Shown: positions 54,500 through 64,000 of the stretch, piece after piece
Numbering within the stretch: position 1 is the stretch's first letter
Layout: each line of letters opens with the position of its first letter
Assembly: GCA_009763385.1 (NCBI GenBank)
Contig: CM019828.1
Span: forward strand, 21,399,000 to 21,462,999
DNA length: 64,000 nucleotides
DNA from: Coix lacryma-jobi var. lacryma-jobi
Lineage: Eukaryota; Streptophyta; Magnoliopsida; Poales; Poaceae
Direction: 5' to 3'
Translations under genes and position numbers: made by a program
Notes under the pieces: generated by a model
Database searches by the model: none
What the model was told of the DNA's origin: nothing
The model's input: only the letters and a program-made list of their open reading frames with translations

Positions 54500-57400
54500 A
54501 TGGCCGCCAGAGGAGGTGAGTTGGAGGTGGACGTGGACGTGGCCGTGGTCGTGGAGCACCTGTTAACCCACCACCACCACCCCCAGTTGACATTCAGCAG
54601 TTGATGGGCATCCATGCCCAAATTATGCAAACCATGATGCAACATATGCAGAATCAGCCAGTTGAGGGACACACCGATGCAAGTGAGGGACAAGAGGGGT
54701 GAGTTTTTGAAGGGTCACCCGCCAGTGTTCTCTCATGCCGCTGATCCCCTGGAGGCTGATGACTGGCTTCGTGCTATTGAACGCCAGCTTACCATCGCGC
54801 AATGCAATGACCAGGAGAAGGTGCTCTATGTTCTGGTCAGTTGCAAGGAGCTGCTCTGGATTGGTGGGAACGTTTCAGTTCGGTCAAGCCAACAATGCCC
54901 CACCTGTCACCTTTGAGGAATTCAAGACCAACTTCAAGTGTACCATATCCCTGCTGGTCTGATTGAATTGAAGCAGGAAGAGTTCAGATCTCTGCGCCAA
55001 GGAGCCATGACCGTTGCTGAGTACCGTGACAAGTTTGCTCAATTGTCACGCTATGCTCCCGCTGATATTGCTCAGGATGCCGACAAGCAGCGTCGCTTCT
55101 AAGGGTCTGAATGACGGACTGGCACTGCAGCTAATGTCCAATGAGTATGCCAGTTACCAGACTCTAGTCAACCGTGCCTATAGTGGTTGACAACAAGCGC
55201 AAGGAGATGGAGGCTAGAAAGAGGAAGCTCCAAGGTCAGTCCTCTGGTAGTAACAACCGCCCTCGTTCCAACTTCGCACCAGGCAATCAGCAGAGTACCA
55301 GGGGACCTACTACTCAGTGGAACCGCAACCGGGACAGCAACGTCCTTCATCCCGCAGCAGCAGCAGAACAATAATCAAGCCCAGCGCAAAGCACTCCCAA
55401 CAATGCTCCCATGAAGAGTAGTGCACCCAATACCCCCGTCAAGAATGGAACACCCAATACCTGTTTCCGTTGTGGTGATCCCGGGTCACTATGCCAACGC
55501 TGTCCGAAGAGGCAAGATCAGCTCCCACCTCAGAATAATGGGCAGAAGGGAAGGCAGCAAGCACCCCCTAATGCGGGCAAGGTGAATCACGTGTCCGCAG
55601 AGACCGTGCAGAAAGCGCCAGAAATTATGCTTGGTACGTTCAACATTAGTTCCATCCCCGCTACAGTTCTTTTCGATTCTGGTGCTCGCATACTTTCATA
55701 TCACATAAATGTGTTAGAATGCATAACCTACCTGTTAGCCTCATGAAAACCCCCATAATGGTTACCTCACCGGGTGGAGGATTGCAAGCTACGCTTCAGT
55801 GTATGCCTATAGATGTGTCCCTAGGTGGGGGTAGATTTCTCAGTACCCCAATTGTGCTGAGAACAGCTGGCATTGATTTGATAGGGTATGGACTGGATGA
55901 AGAGGGGCAAGACAGGTATCAGTGTCAAGATAAAGTTGTGGCAGTTACCACAGCTAAGGGAGACAGAATCAGTGTGAATGTAGTGCTACAACCAACTCCG
56001 ACTGCAACCGTGAACCAGATGAATGAAGAGGTTTTCCGGAAGATCTAGTGGTGGATGAGTTCCCGGATGTGTTCCCCGATGATTTGCAGGTATGCCACCT
56101 GATCGCGACATTGAATTTATTATTGAACTTTTACCTGGAACTGCACCCATAGCTAAAAGACCATATAGGATGGGAGTACATGAATTAGAAGAACTTAAGA
56201 AACAAATAAAGAGTTGCAAGAAAAAGGGTTTATTCGTCCTAGTTCATCACCTTGGGGAGCTCCTGTTATTTTGTTGACAAGAAGGATGGTGGTCAACGGA
56301 TGTGTGTTGACTATAGATCGCTTAATGAAGTTACCATCAAGAAACAAGTACCCGTTGCCGAGGATTGATGATCTGTTCGACCAGTTAAAGGTGCATGTGT
56401 TGTTCTCTAAGATTGATCTGCGTTCTGGTTACCATCAGTTGAAGATTCGAGGCATCTGATATTCCAAAGACAGCTTTCACTACCAGGTATGGGGTGTATG
56501 AGTATACAGTCATGTCCTTTGGATTGACCAATGCACCTGCCTACTTTATGATTGATGAACAAGGTGTTCATGGATATCTCGACAGGTTCGTGTAGTGTTT
56601 ATCGATGATATACTAGTATACTCTAAGAACAAGGAAGATCATGCTGAACATCTGAGGTTAGTACTACAAAAACTCAGAGAGCACAAGTTGTATGCCAAGC
56701 GCAGCAAGTGTGAGTTTTCGTTGAAGGAAGTTCTTTCCTTGGACATGTTATCTCTAATGGAGGCATTTCAGTAGATCCAAGCAAAGTTGAAGTGTGTTGA
56801 ATGGAAGCCACCAACAGATGTGACCGAGATTGCAGTTTCCTTGGATTGGCTGGTACTATAGAAGGTTCATTGAAGGATTCTCCAAGCTTGCTAAGCCAAT
56901 GACAGCTCTGCTAGAGAAGAATGCTAAGTTTGTCTGGTCCGATAAATGTAGGCTAACTTTGAAGAGTTGAAGAAACGTCTGACCACAGCTCCAGTGTTAA
57001 TACTACCAGATCTAAGTAAGGACTTCTCTATTTATTGTGATGCATCTCGTCAAGGTTTGGTTGTGTTCTTATGCAAGAAGCCGAGTTGTAGCATATGCAT
57101 CGAGGCAGTTGAGAAAGCATGAGCGGAATTACCCCACACATGATCTAGAGTTGGCAGCTGTTGTCCATGCATTGAAGATTTGGAGACACTATCTAGTGGG
57201 TCACAAGACAGACATCTACACCGACCATAAGAGCTTGAAGTACATTTTCACTCAGTCTGATCTGAACTTGAGACAACGCAGATGGTTAGAATTGATTAAG
57301 GACTATGATTTGGAAATACACTACCATCCCGGTAAGGCTAATGTTGTGCAGATGCTTGAGCAGAAAAAGCTATGCCAAATGAGATCACATTGCTTCTATG

Positions 57401-58899
57401 CCAGATGAGTTGTGTGCTGAATTTGCACATTTGAATCTGGGAATTGTGACAACAGAATGAGTTAGTACTTGAACGGTATTGATGCAAGAGTATACGTAAA
57501 GGTCAGATGGCAGATGAGAAGCTGAAGCAGATAGCCGATAACATTGTTCTTGGCAAAGCATCAGGTTTTCGATTAGATGACGATGGTACGTTATGGCATG
57601 GGAATAGGTTATGCGTGCCTGAAATCAAGGAGATACGTGAGACTATACTGCGAGAAGTGCATGAGTCAGCTTACTCCATTCATCCTGGAAGCACTAAGAT
57701 GTACCTTGATCTGAAGAAAAAGTATTGGTGGGATGGACTGAAGCGAGTGTAGCCGAGTATGTTGCTCTGTGTGATACATGTCAGAGGGTAAAGGCAGAAT
57801 CAGAGACCCGCTGGTCTGTTGCAACCAATGAAGATACCTGAATGGAAGTGGGAAGAAGTTGGTATGGACTTTATAGTTGGGTTGCCCCGTACTCAGAGAG
57901 GATACGACTCCATATGGGTAATAGTAGATCGATTGACCAAAGTTGCTCACTTTATACCGGTCAAAACTACCTACACGGGAGCTAGGTTGGCAGAATTGTA
58001 TATGGAACGGATAGTATGTTTGCATGGAGTGCCTCGAAAGATTGTGTCAGATCGTGGTACTCAGTTCACCTCTCACTTTTGGCAGATGATACATCGATCA
58101 TTGGGTACGAGGTTGAACTTCAGTACTGCTTATCATCCACAGACTGATGGACAGACGGAAAGAATAAATCAGATTCTAGAAGACATGTTGAGAGCTTGTG
58201 CATTGCAGTATGGCACCAGTTGGGACAAGAAATTGTGTTATGCAGAGTTCTCATACAACAACAGCTATCAGGAGAGTCTTAAGATGGCACGTTTGAAGCT
58301 TTGTATGGGAGATCGTGTAGAACACCGTTGTTTTGGGATCAGACAGGTGAAAGTCAAGTGTTTGGACCTGATGTGTTGAGGAATGCCGAGGAACATGTCA
58401 GAATAATCAGAGATAATCTGAGAGTCGCTCAGTCTCGGCAGAAGAGTTATGCAAACAACCGTCGTCGAGATCTATTTTGCAATAGGTGATTATGTCTACC
58501 TAAAGGTGTCACCAATGAGAGGTGTGAAAAGGTTCAATAAGAAAGGAAAGCTAGTGCCAAGGTATATTGGACCGTTCAAGATTCTTGAAAGACGTGGTGA
58601 AGTGGCGTATCAGTTAGAGTTGCCTGAAAGCTTGTCAGGAGTGCATGATGTGTTTCATGTTTCTCAGTTGAAAAAGTGCCTGCGAGTACCGAAGAGCAGA
58701 TACCATTGGAAGAGCTCACAGTCAAGGAAGATTTGACTTATGATGAGTACCCAACAAGATTCTAGAGACAGCTGAAAGAGTTACCAGGAGCAGAGTAATA
58801 AAGATGTGTAAGGTTCAGTGGAATCGGTACTCAGAAGCAGAGGCAACTTGGGAAAGAGAAGAGGATCTGAGAAAGTCTTACCCGCAGTTGTTTGAGTAA
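54500..58899 (+). pseudogene. T2 gag-pol with chromodomain, many one-base shifts
   Basis: The order is as in T1. Gag: Gly/Arg-rich start, poly-Pro, QVRDKRGEFLKGHPPVF and EADDWLRAIERQL, then a knuckle region CFRCGDPG with the rest shifted. Protease: VLFDSGA. Reverse transcriptase: IRPSSSPWGAPVI, FIDDILVYS. RNase H: YTDHKSLKYIF, RQRRWLELIKDYDLEIHYHP. Integrase: EVHESAYSIHPGSTKMY, MDFIVGLPRTQRGYDSIWVI, VSDRGTQFTSHFW, YHPQTDGQTERINQ. Chromodomain: VIKMCKVQWNRYSEAEATWE, stop at 58897. More than fifteen single-base losses break it, yet substitutions at key residues are rare. That is unusual for natural decay and may reflect consensus error. Confidence 0.9.
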
Positions 58900-58928
58900 G
58901 CATCGCTGGAATCTCGAGGACGAGATTC

Positions 58929-58945
58929 TTTAAGGGGGGTAGAAT
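58929..58945 (+). promoter_or_regulatory. T2 polypurine tract
   Basis: TTTAAGGGGGGTAGAAT directly before TGTAACATCCC. Confidence 0.88.
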
Positions 58946-61900
58946 TGTAACATCCCAAAATTTGCATCAATTTAAAAATAGGCAATATGATTTGTTTATG
59001 CATTTTGTGTTGCATAAAACCTAGTTAATAAATTATTTGCAAAAGCTAAAATAAACTAGGCCAAAGACCATAATGATGCATACATGTGGCACATATTATA
59101 TTTTGTGATGAATGGTTTTGCTCAAAACATGTTTGAATTCAAATAGATTTCAATTTGCTTTTGAAAACATGTTTCTGAAATTGAAAAGCATTTTCCTTCT
59201 CCCTCCTTTTCTTCCTTGGCTTTTGGCCCGGAGCAGCTTGCTGGCCCGTCCCATCGCCTGCCTTTCTCCCCTCTCCTCCACCTGGCCCAGCGCCGCCTGT
59301 TCTTCCCCACTCCTCTCTTTGGGCGAAGGCGCCCGGTCGGCCATTCCTGCAGCCGCAGCGCGCACCCCCTTCTCTCTCTCCTTCGCCCGCGTGGGCCGCC
59401 GCCTGACCCAACTTGCGCGCAGCGCCGCAGCCCGCGCGATGGCCCAGCTCCGCTTGCCGCCCGCCCGCGCCGTCTCTCTCTCTCTCCGCTGACGCCGTTG
59501 GCCCGCATGTCAGCTCGATCCCCTCCCTCCCGTATCCGGCTCGAACTCGAAGTCGAGTTCGAATCCATCTCCTCACGCGTCTTCGCTTGCTAATCGGCCG
59601 AGCCGACCCCTTAAATAGATCCCCAGGAAACCGCCGCCTCTCCTCCGCAAATATCTCTCGCTCTCGTGCCCTAATTCGCCGCAACCGCAAGCTCCGCCGT
59701 CTCCGAGTTTCCGCCGCAGTCAACTTCACGCTCTGGTGTGTTCCCGTCCCCGTGAACGGCATCCCGAGCTCCGTCTCAATCTCTTGAAGGCAGCCGAACT
59801 CTTTTTCTTTTTATTTCTCCTCGGTTTACCTAACTCAAGCTCACCGTCGTTGCAGAAAAGCCGCCGCCGCCAAATCTTGAAATCGCCTACACCGAGACCT
59901 CTCTGACGCTATCTTCACTTCTGGTGAGTCCGCCTTGAGTTCCTCTTTCGATTGGATCTACTCCCGAGGTCTCTACCGCCCTATCGAGCAAACCCGAGCT
60001 AGCGCCGCCGCGCTCCGGCCATGGCGCCGCCGTGTCCTTCTTTTTCTCCGGCGAAAGCACCGCCGGCCTCTCCCAGATCTAATCTGGAGCGTCCGTTTTT
60101 TATCTGGCGCTCAGGAGTGCCCGATACCCCTTCGGGTGCACCTTTGCATAAGAGCCCTTACAATTTCTTGGACCTCAACCCGCCGTCCTTTTGAGCACTG
60201 TGCTCTGAGTCTGTGAAAACTTGCCTTGAAGTCCCTGCGTTTCTTCCAAATTGAGGCGCAGTCCAGTCAATTCTGAAATTCGTTTTAAATTGATTTTAAA
60301 TTCAAATTCAAGTTTGGTTTAATTACAGTTTTGCCACCAGTTTCAAATGCTTATAACTTCTACGTTTTTAGTCTGATTTAGTCCGTTCAAGTTGCGTTAG
60401 ATTCGTTTCGAAAAGATCTATCTATCTGTATGAAAAATATATACTATTTTCAGTAATTAAAATTTGAGTTAGGTTTAAGCTACTAACTAAGGTTTTGTAA
60501 CTTGTTTAGCTCATAACTTTCGCGTTATAATTCCGTTTGTCGTGATCTTCGCGTTTATGTGATTGTGATGGATCGTAGTTTCTGTTTTCAAACTTTTTAT
60601 ATTATTCTTGTTGTTGGTGTAATGTTCTAATTATAGCTTATTTGCTTTGCATGATTGTTGTCCCGATGATTGTGTGTTGATGTGGTAATCGAGTATAGAC
60701 GGTGAGACATACGCTGGTGATCAGGACCCTTCTACGACAACCAAGAGCAACCAGAGTTCGCTGAATCAGGCAAGTATAGCATGGGACCATCCTTGTTTAC
60801 CTATTCACCGTAATCACTAAATTCATATTGCATGTGTCTACCTTGATGCCTATATAGACTTATCCTAGATGTTTGATCTTGTACCTTGATAGCCATGGGT
60901 ATGCATTGGATAGCTTGATGCTAGTGCTCAACTTAAACTATGATCATGTAAATTTGTTTTAATGATATATGTGACATGTTAAAATATGACTTTATAGCAA
61001 CATGGTTTAGGAACTACTATAAGGGATCACCTGGGACAACAGTGCAACCATGGGAGTTATATGGCTCTGACCTTAGCTCAGTATAAGGACCTTTTCTAGC
61101 TTGTTAGAGGACACCTGTATAGGCGCGTTGGGTCTTGCCGAGCTGGATTTAGGGCGGCTACTTTCACTTTGCCTGCGTGCCGCAAGGTTGAGAGACCCTT
61201 CTTCCCCTTGCCTTAAGACCTAGCGGCCCTAACTTGTTAGACGAACCTTTGAAAGGCTTTGCGTGTATCCTGCCCGCTCACCTCGGAAGTGTTATGGGAG
61301 TAATTAACCCGGGCATCTGGATATCACGACTCATCGGGTAAAGTGTACAACCTCTGCAGAGTGTAAAACTGATATATCAGCCGTGCTCACGGTTACGAGC
61401 GGCCCGGAAAACTCACAGATTAGTGTTATATGATGTTTATTTGTGTTGCACATGTTGATTACCTTATTGCTATGTTTCAGTTATTATGATCATGTGGATT
61501 GGGTTTAAGCATTCATATATGTTCACCTTAATATTAAAATATTGCCAATTAAAAGCTACCGCAGTTAACCAGTGTCAGCCTTCTTTGAGCCTCATGAACC
61601 CCATGTACACTTGTTAAGTACGAGACTTACTTTGCTCTTTACTTGTATTACGTACTTATGCTTGTTTGTTTTTTTCTACTTGGATAAAATCCCGGATGGG
61701 TAGCAGATTGCTATGGTAACGACGACTTCCCTGAAGAGTTCTAGTCTTGCTGTCAACCAGTCATCTTCCCTGTGATGGAGCTATCGCGAGAGATACTTTA
61801 TTTATCCGCTGCTATGTAAAGTCTTTGAATAATATTTGTTATGTAATAAACATATGTGATGGTACTTCTTAATTTGTGGCTTATGTGTGTGATTGATCTC

Positions 61901-61953
61901 TGGGCACACATGAGTTATTGCATTCAATTTTGTTCTTAAAATTGGGTGTGACA
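58946..61953 (+). repeat. T2 second LTR
   Basis: 3008 bp, near-identical to the first. Differences are mainly one-base gains and losses. One larger difference is an extra segment near 61620-61660 (GACTTACTTTGCTC and following), which has no counterpart in the first LTR. CCGTGCTCACGG is at 61381-61392. Confidence 0.92.
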
Positions 61954-61956
61954 AAT

Positions 61957-61968
61957 TGGTATCAGAGC
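61957..61968 (+). promoter_or_regulatory. T2 primer binding site, second internal region
   Basis: TGGTATCAGAGC after the second LTR, which shows that this LTR is followed by a second internal region rather than flanking DNA. Confidence 0.95.
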
Positions 61969-62147
61969 CTATGTTGACTGTAGGACGCAAGCCTAGTTAG
62001 TTATGGTCGTTTTAGTGGTCCTTGCTTCTCAATTCTTGCTATTTATCTTAGCCTTGTTAATTTATCAAAACTATATGCTTCTCTTTACTTGCTCTATTAC
62101 ACAAATATATTGATTCTATTGTATATGTCTCTTGGTCTATTCCATAG

Positions 62148-63023
62148 ATGGCTCGTCGTACTGCCCGCAAGTCTGTCGGTGGTCGTATGAGGTCAGGCCT
62201 GAGGGCAGGCAACCCCGTTCCGCAAGCACTGCAAGCACCCCAGGAGCCAGAACAGCAGGAGGTAGCACCGCAAGAGCCAGTACTGCAAGAACAAGCACCT
62301 CAAGAAGTGGAACCACAAGCGCCGGCACCACCAGTACAAGCTCCAGCTCAGCAAGCACCAGCTCCACAAGCTCCAGTACCTCCCGCGCCAGTGCCCCCAG
62401 AAGTGCTGGAGGTTGAAGACGATGAAGAGCTCCCGGTGGGATGGGACGTGGACTCCGGGTATCTCGTCGGAGCGCCCACAGCTGCCCAGAGTCCCACACA
62501 TCACAGGCTGATGGGACTTTTTGATGCCTACTACCCCGACAAGAATATCATCGTACAGTACACCCACTGGAGGTACAGTCATCCCAGGGAAAGGACCTAC
62601 TGGAAGGCAAGAGTGACTGTCGCCGTCCGAGAACCAGAAAGTGGCCTATACCTGCATGAGATGGTGATTGGCCACGGAGCTCGTCGGTCCACTCTAGCGT
62701 CAGCCTTGGAAGCCGTGGCAGTTGAAGCCTACAAAGCGTTCCGGGGTCGTCGCATTGAAGACATGAGGGATGATGCATACCGCTACCTGCCCTATTGGAA
62801 CAGTGAGAATAGGGAGGCTATGGTAGAAGACCCCAATGCAACTCCAACAGTGAAGGCCACACGAGATTTTCTCCTTGACAGGGAAAGGTCTAACGCGGAC
62901 TTGGAAAAGGAGGTGATATCCTGGGAAAAGATCTCAAAAGATGCTATAGCCATTGATGGGCTCTTGGAACTTCTCAACCAACCCCCTATGTACAAGAGGC
63001 TCCGCGAACCGCTCTACAAATAG
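62148..63023 (+). CDS. T2 ORF0, second copy, open reading frame (291 residues)
   Basis: An open frame from MARRTARKSVGGRM to MYKRLREPLYK. Residues 1-25 are basic. About 26-95 are Gln/Pro/Ala-rich with repeats of the type APQAPVPPAPVPPEV. About 96-225 form the core (LMGLFDAYYPDKNIIVQYTH, HPRERTYWKARVTVAV, EMVIGHGARRSTLASALEAV, AYKAFRGRRIEDMR, DAYRYLP). About 235-275 are helical. The T1 ORF0 shares YYP, Y-x-HP-x-E-x-TYWK, A-x-x-x-A-x-x-A, RG-x-R and YRYLP at similar spacing. Function unknown. The product would be made from its own start downstream of a candidate splice acceptor and is not fused to gag. A one-base shift pair near 62920 changes a few residues relative to copy one. Confidence 0.75.
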   Translation: MARRTARKSVGGRMRSGLRAGNPVPQALQAPQEPEQQEVAPQEPVLQEQAPQEVEPQAPAPPVQAPAQQAPAPQAPVPPAPVPPEVLEVEDDEELPVGWDVDSGYLVGAPTAAQSPTHHRLMGLFDAYYPDKNIIVQYTHWRYSHPRERTYWKARVTVAVREPESGLYLHEMVIGHGARRSTLASALEAVAVEAYKAFRGRRIEDMRDDAYRYLPYWNSENREAMVEDPNATPTVKATRDFLLDRERSNADLEKEVISWEKISKDAIAIDGLLELLNQPPMYKRLREPLYK

Positions 63024-63703
63024 GCATAGGTCACCCTTCTATGTAATAAGACGATATTAGTAAGCGTTTTGTCGAGTCTAGTTAACTTTTGTGCTAGTGT
63101 GCTTCTTTATGTGTGAGTTGGATTATTATTATGCTTATGTGTGATTTGGTTCTTTGTAATGAGTGTTGAGATTTGTGGGTTTGTCTACAAATCTCATAGT
63201 TAGACATAACGTTTATGAATAATAAGAGGGTTAGTTATATCTTGTCCTATGCTGTTTTCTGGAGCAACCTGTGATCTTTTGGTTATATCTCAAGTTCTGA
63301 TCGTGCAACATGGCTGAAAATTTTATGGTGGAAAATAGACTCCTATATCTAACCAATGCCTCTGGAATCACTTCAATAGCTGTTATGGTTTGTGAGATAT
63401 GGCTGTTTCAAGTTAGAGTTTCTGCGCAGTTTTGAACTCTGGATAGATCTGTTTGTTCTCTGTGTTTGACTAATTTAACGACAGAATCTGGGAAAGTCAC
63501 TTAAATAAAAGTTGTAGAATTTCGTTATCTTTCCAACCGTGTATCACACGCCCTGTTTGGATTTCTGGAACTCCGAATATGACTGTTTTTCTGTACTGCG
63601 GTAACTGGATCTCGCCCAGAAATTTTCAGATCTCCTGTTTCCTCTCATATAAGTGATCTTTTCTTAAAAGTTCGCTAACCTTGATCCCTGTTTGGAAACA
63701 CAG
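63024..63703 (+). other. T2 spacer, second copy
   Basis: As 53830-54499, with the same CTAAC and ACACAG ending. No ORF of note. Confidence 0.5.
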
Positions 63704-63960
63704 GTGGCCGCCAGAGGAGGTGGAGTTGGAGGTGGACGTGGACGTGGTCGTGGTCGTGGAGCACCTGTTAACCCACCACCACCACCCCCAGTTGACATTC
63801 AGCAGTTGATGGGCATCCAAGTCCAATTTATGCAAACCATGATGCAACATATGCAGAATCAGCCAGTTGGAGGAGCCACCGATGCAAGTGAGGGACAAGA
63901 GGGGTGAGTTTTTGAAGGGTCACCCGCCAGTGTTCTCTCATGCCGCTGATCCCCTGGAGG
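63704..63960 (+). pseudogene. T2 gag, second copy, 5' fragment with altered start codon
   Basis: The gag start reads CACAG/GTGGCCGCC, where copy one has CACAG/ATGGCC: the initiator ATG is GTG here. Gly/Arg-rich and poly-Pro parts follow (GGGRGRGRGRGAPVNPPPPP). The sequence leaves gag at GATCCCCTGGAGG and continues as R1b leader. With no usual start and no end, this copy cannot make Gag. Confidence 0.85.
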
Positions 63961-64000
63961 CATAAAATACTAGTCTACGCTAAAATAATCCTAAAAACAT
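63961..64000 (+). other. R1b leader after T2
   Basis: TAGTCTACGC and AATCCTAAAAACAT match the reverse complement of R1a at about 9968-9930 (TAGTCTATGC, AATCCTAAAAACAT). This identifies the flank as R1b. Confidence 0.75.

Larger units (their letters stand above)
49777..63960 (+). mobile_element. T2, Tekay/Del-type Ty3 chromovirus in LTR-internal-LTR-internal array
   Basis: LTR 49777-52762 (2986 bp), internal 52763-58945, LTR 58946-61953 (3008 bp), second internal 61954-63960 ending inside gag. LTRs start TGTAACATCCC and end GGGTGTGACA. T2 is related to T1 in every part but is clearly a different family. Both internal regions start with the same PBS and ORF0. There is no third LTR: sequence passes from gag straight to R1b leader. 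The left duplication would be GTATG (49772-49776) with no partner on the right. Either a tandem element lost its end together with flanking R1b sequence, or the assembly joined two reads wrongly. Confidence 0.88.
47616..64000 (+). mobile_element. R1b, second R1-family element, 5' part, split by T2
   Basis: Plus orientation, inserted in C1 gag. 5' LTR 47616-49002, PBS 49011-49028, leader to 49776, then T2, then R1 leader again from 63961. Its right part and 3' LTR lie outside the window. The left target duplication would be CATGG (47611-47615). The interior up to T2 is collinear with R1a 10990-10220, and the sequence after T2 matches R1a from about 9968, so about 250 bp of R1b is missing at the right T2 junction. 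Confidence 0.88.

Overview
The window reads as plant, most likely grass (Poaceae), heterochromatin. I recognise no ordinary host gene. Almost every base belongs to nested transposable elements. The family signatures (GC-rich leader exons, TNP2/TNPA CACTA genes, Ty3 elements primed by tRNA-Asp, chromodomain Ty3 elements primed by initiator tRNA-Met, a UBN2-type copia gag) are typical of grass genomes. The species cannot be named from the sequence.

Layout. (1) Positions 1-33836 are the right part of a CACTA DNA transposon. It holds the end of a TNP2-type transposase, a TNPA-like gene, tandem-repeat arrays, subterminal repeats and a terminal ..TAGTAGTG inverted repeat. Two complete LTR retrotransposons sit inside it: R1a (2352-12479, minus strand, TSD ACCAC, no RT or integrase) and T1 (13980-26323, plus strand, TSD CAAC, chromovirus of Tekay/Del type). 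(2) The CACTA element lies in the 5' LTR of an old Athila/Tat-like Ty3 element, R2 (33837 to about 44061). R2 is also split by R3 (35173-41830, minus strand, TSD ATTTG). (3) A Ty1/copia element, C1 (about 44062 onward), is cut in gag by R1b (47616 onward), a second R1-family copy in plus orientation. R1b is in turn split by T2 (49777-63960), a chromovirus related to T1. T2 is an LTR-internal-LTR-internal head-to-tail array whose last internal region breaks off inside gag. The final 40 bases are R1b again. Nesting on the right is R2 > C1 > R1b > T2.

Three observations stand out. First, R1-family LTRs contain one or two extra 72-bp copies of the tRNA-Asp primer-binding-site segment. This is shown by LTR lengths (1459/1460 versus 1387 bp) and by an exact TSD abutting the extended LTR, and the older R2 has a similar doubled PBS. 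Second, T1 and T2 both carry an extra ORF upstream of gag with a Pro/Ala-rich N-terminus, a conserved core domain and a helical C-terminus. Both ORFs start directly after a candidate 3' splice site, and the LTRs share a candidate 72-75 nt micro-exon. Third, the CACTA element contains minus-strand exon-like segments with good splice signals, and R1a and T1 appear to sit in the introns.

Data caution: the youngest repeats (T1, T2, R1) are full of single-base indels, while older unique pieces (C1 gag, TNP2) keep frame and show mainly C-to-T-type nonsense changes. Some frameshifts may therefore be assembly or polishing errors rather than biology.
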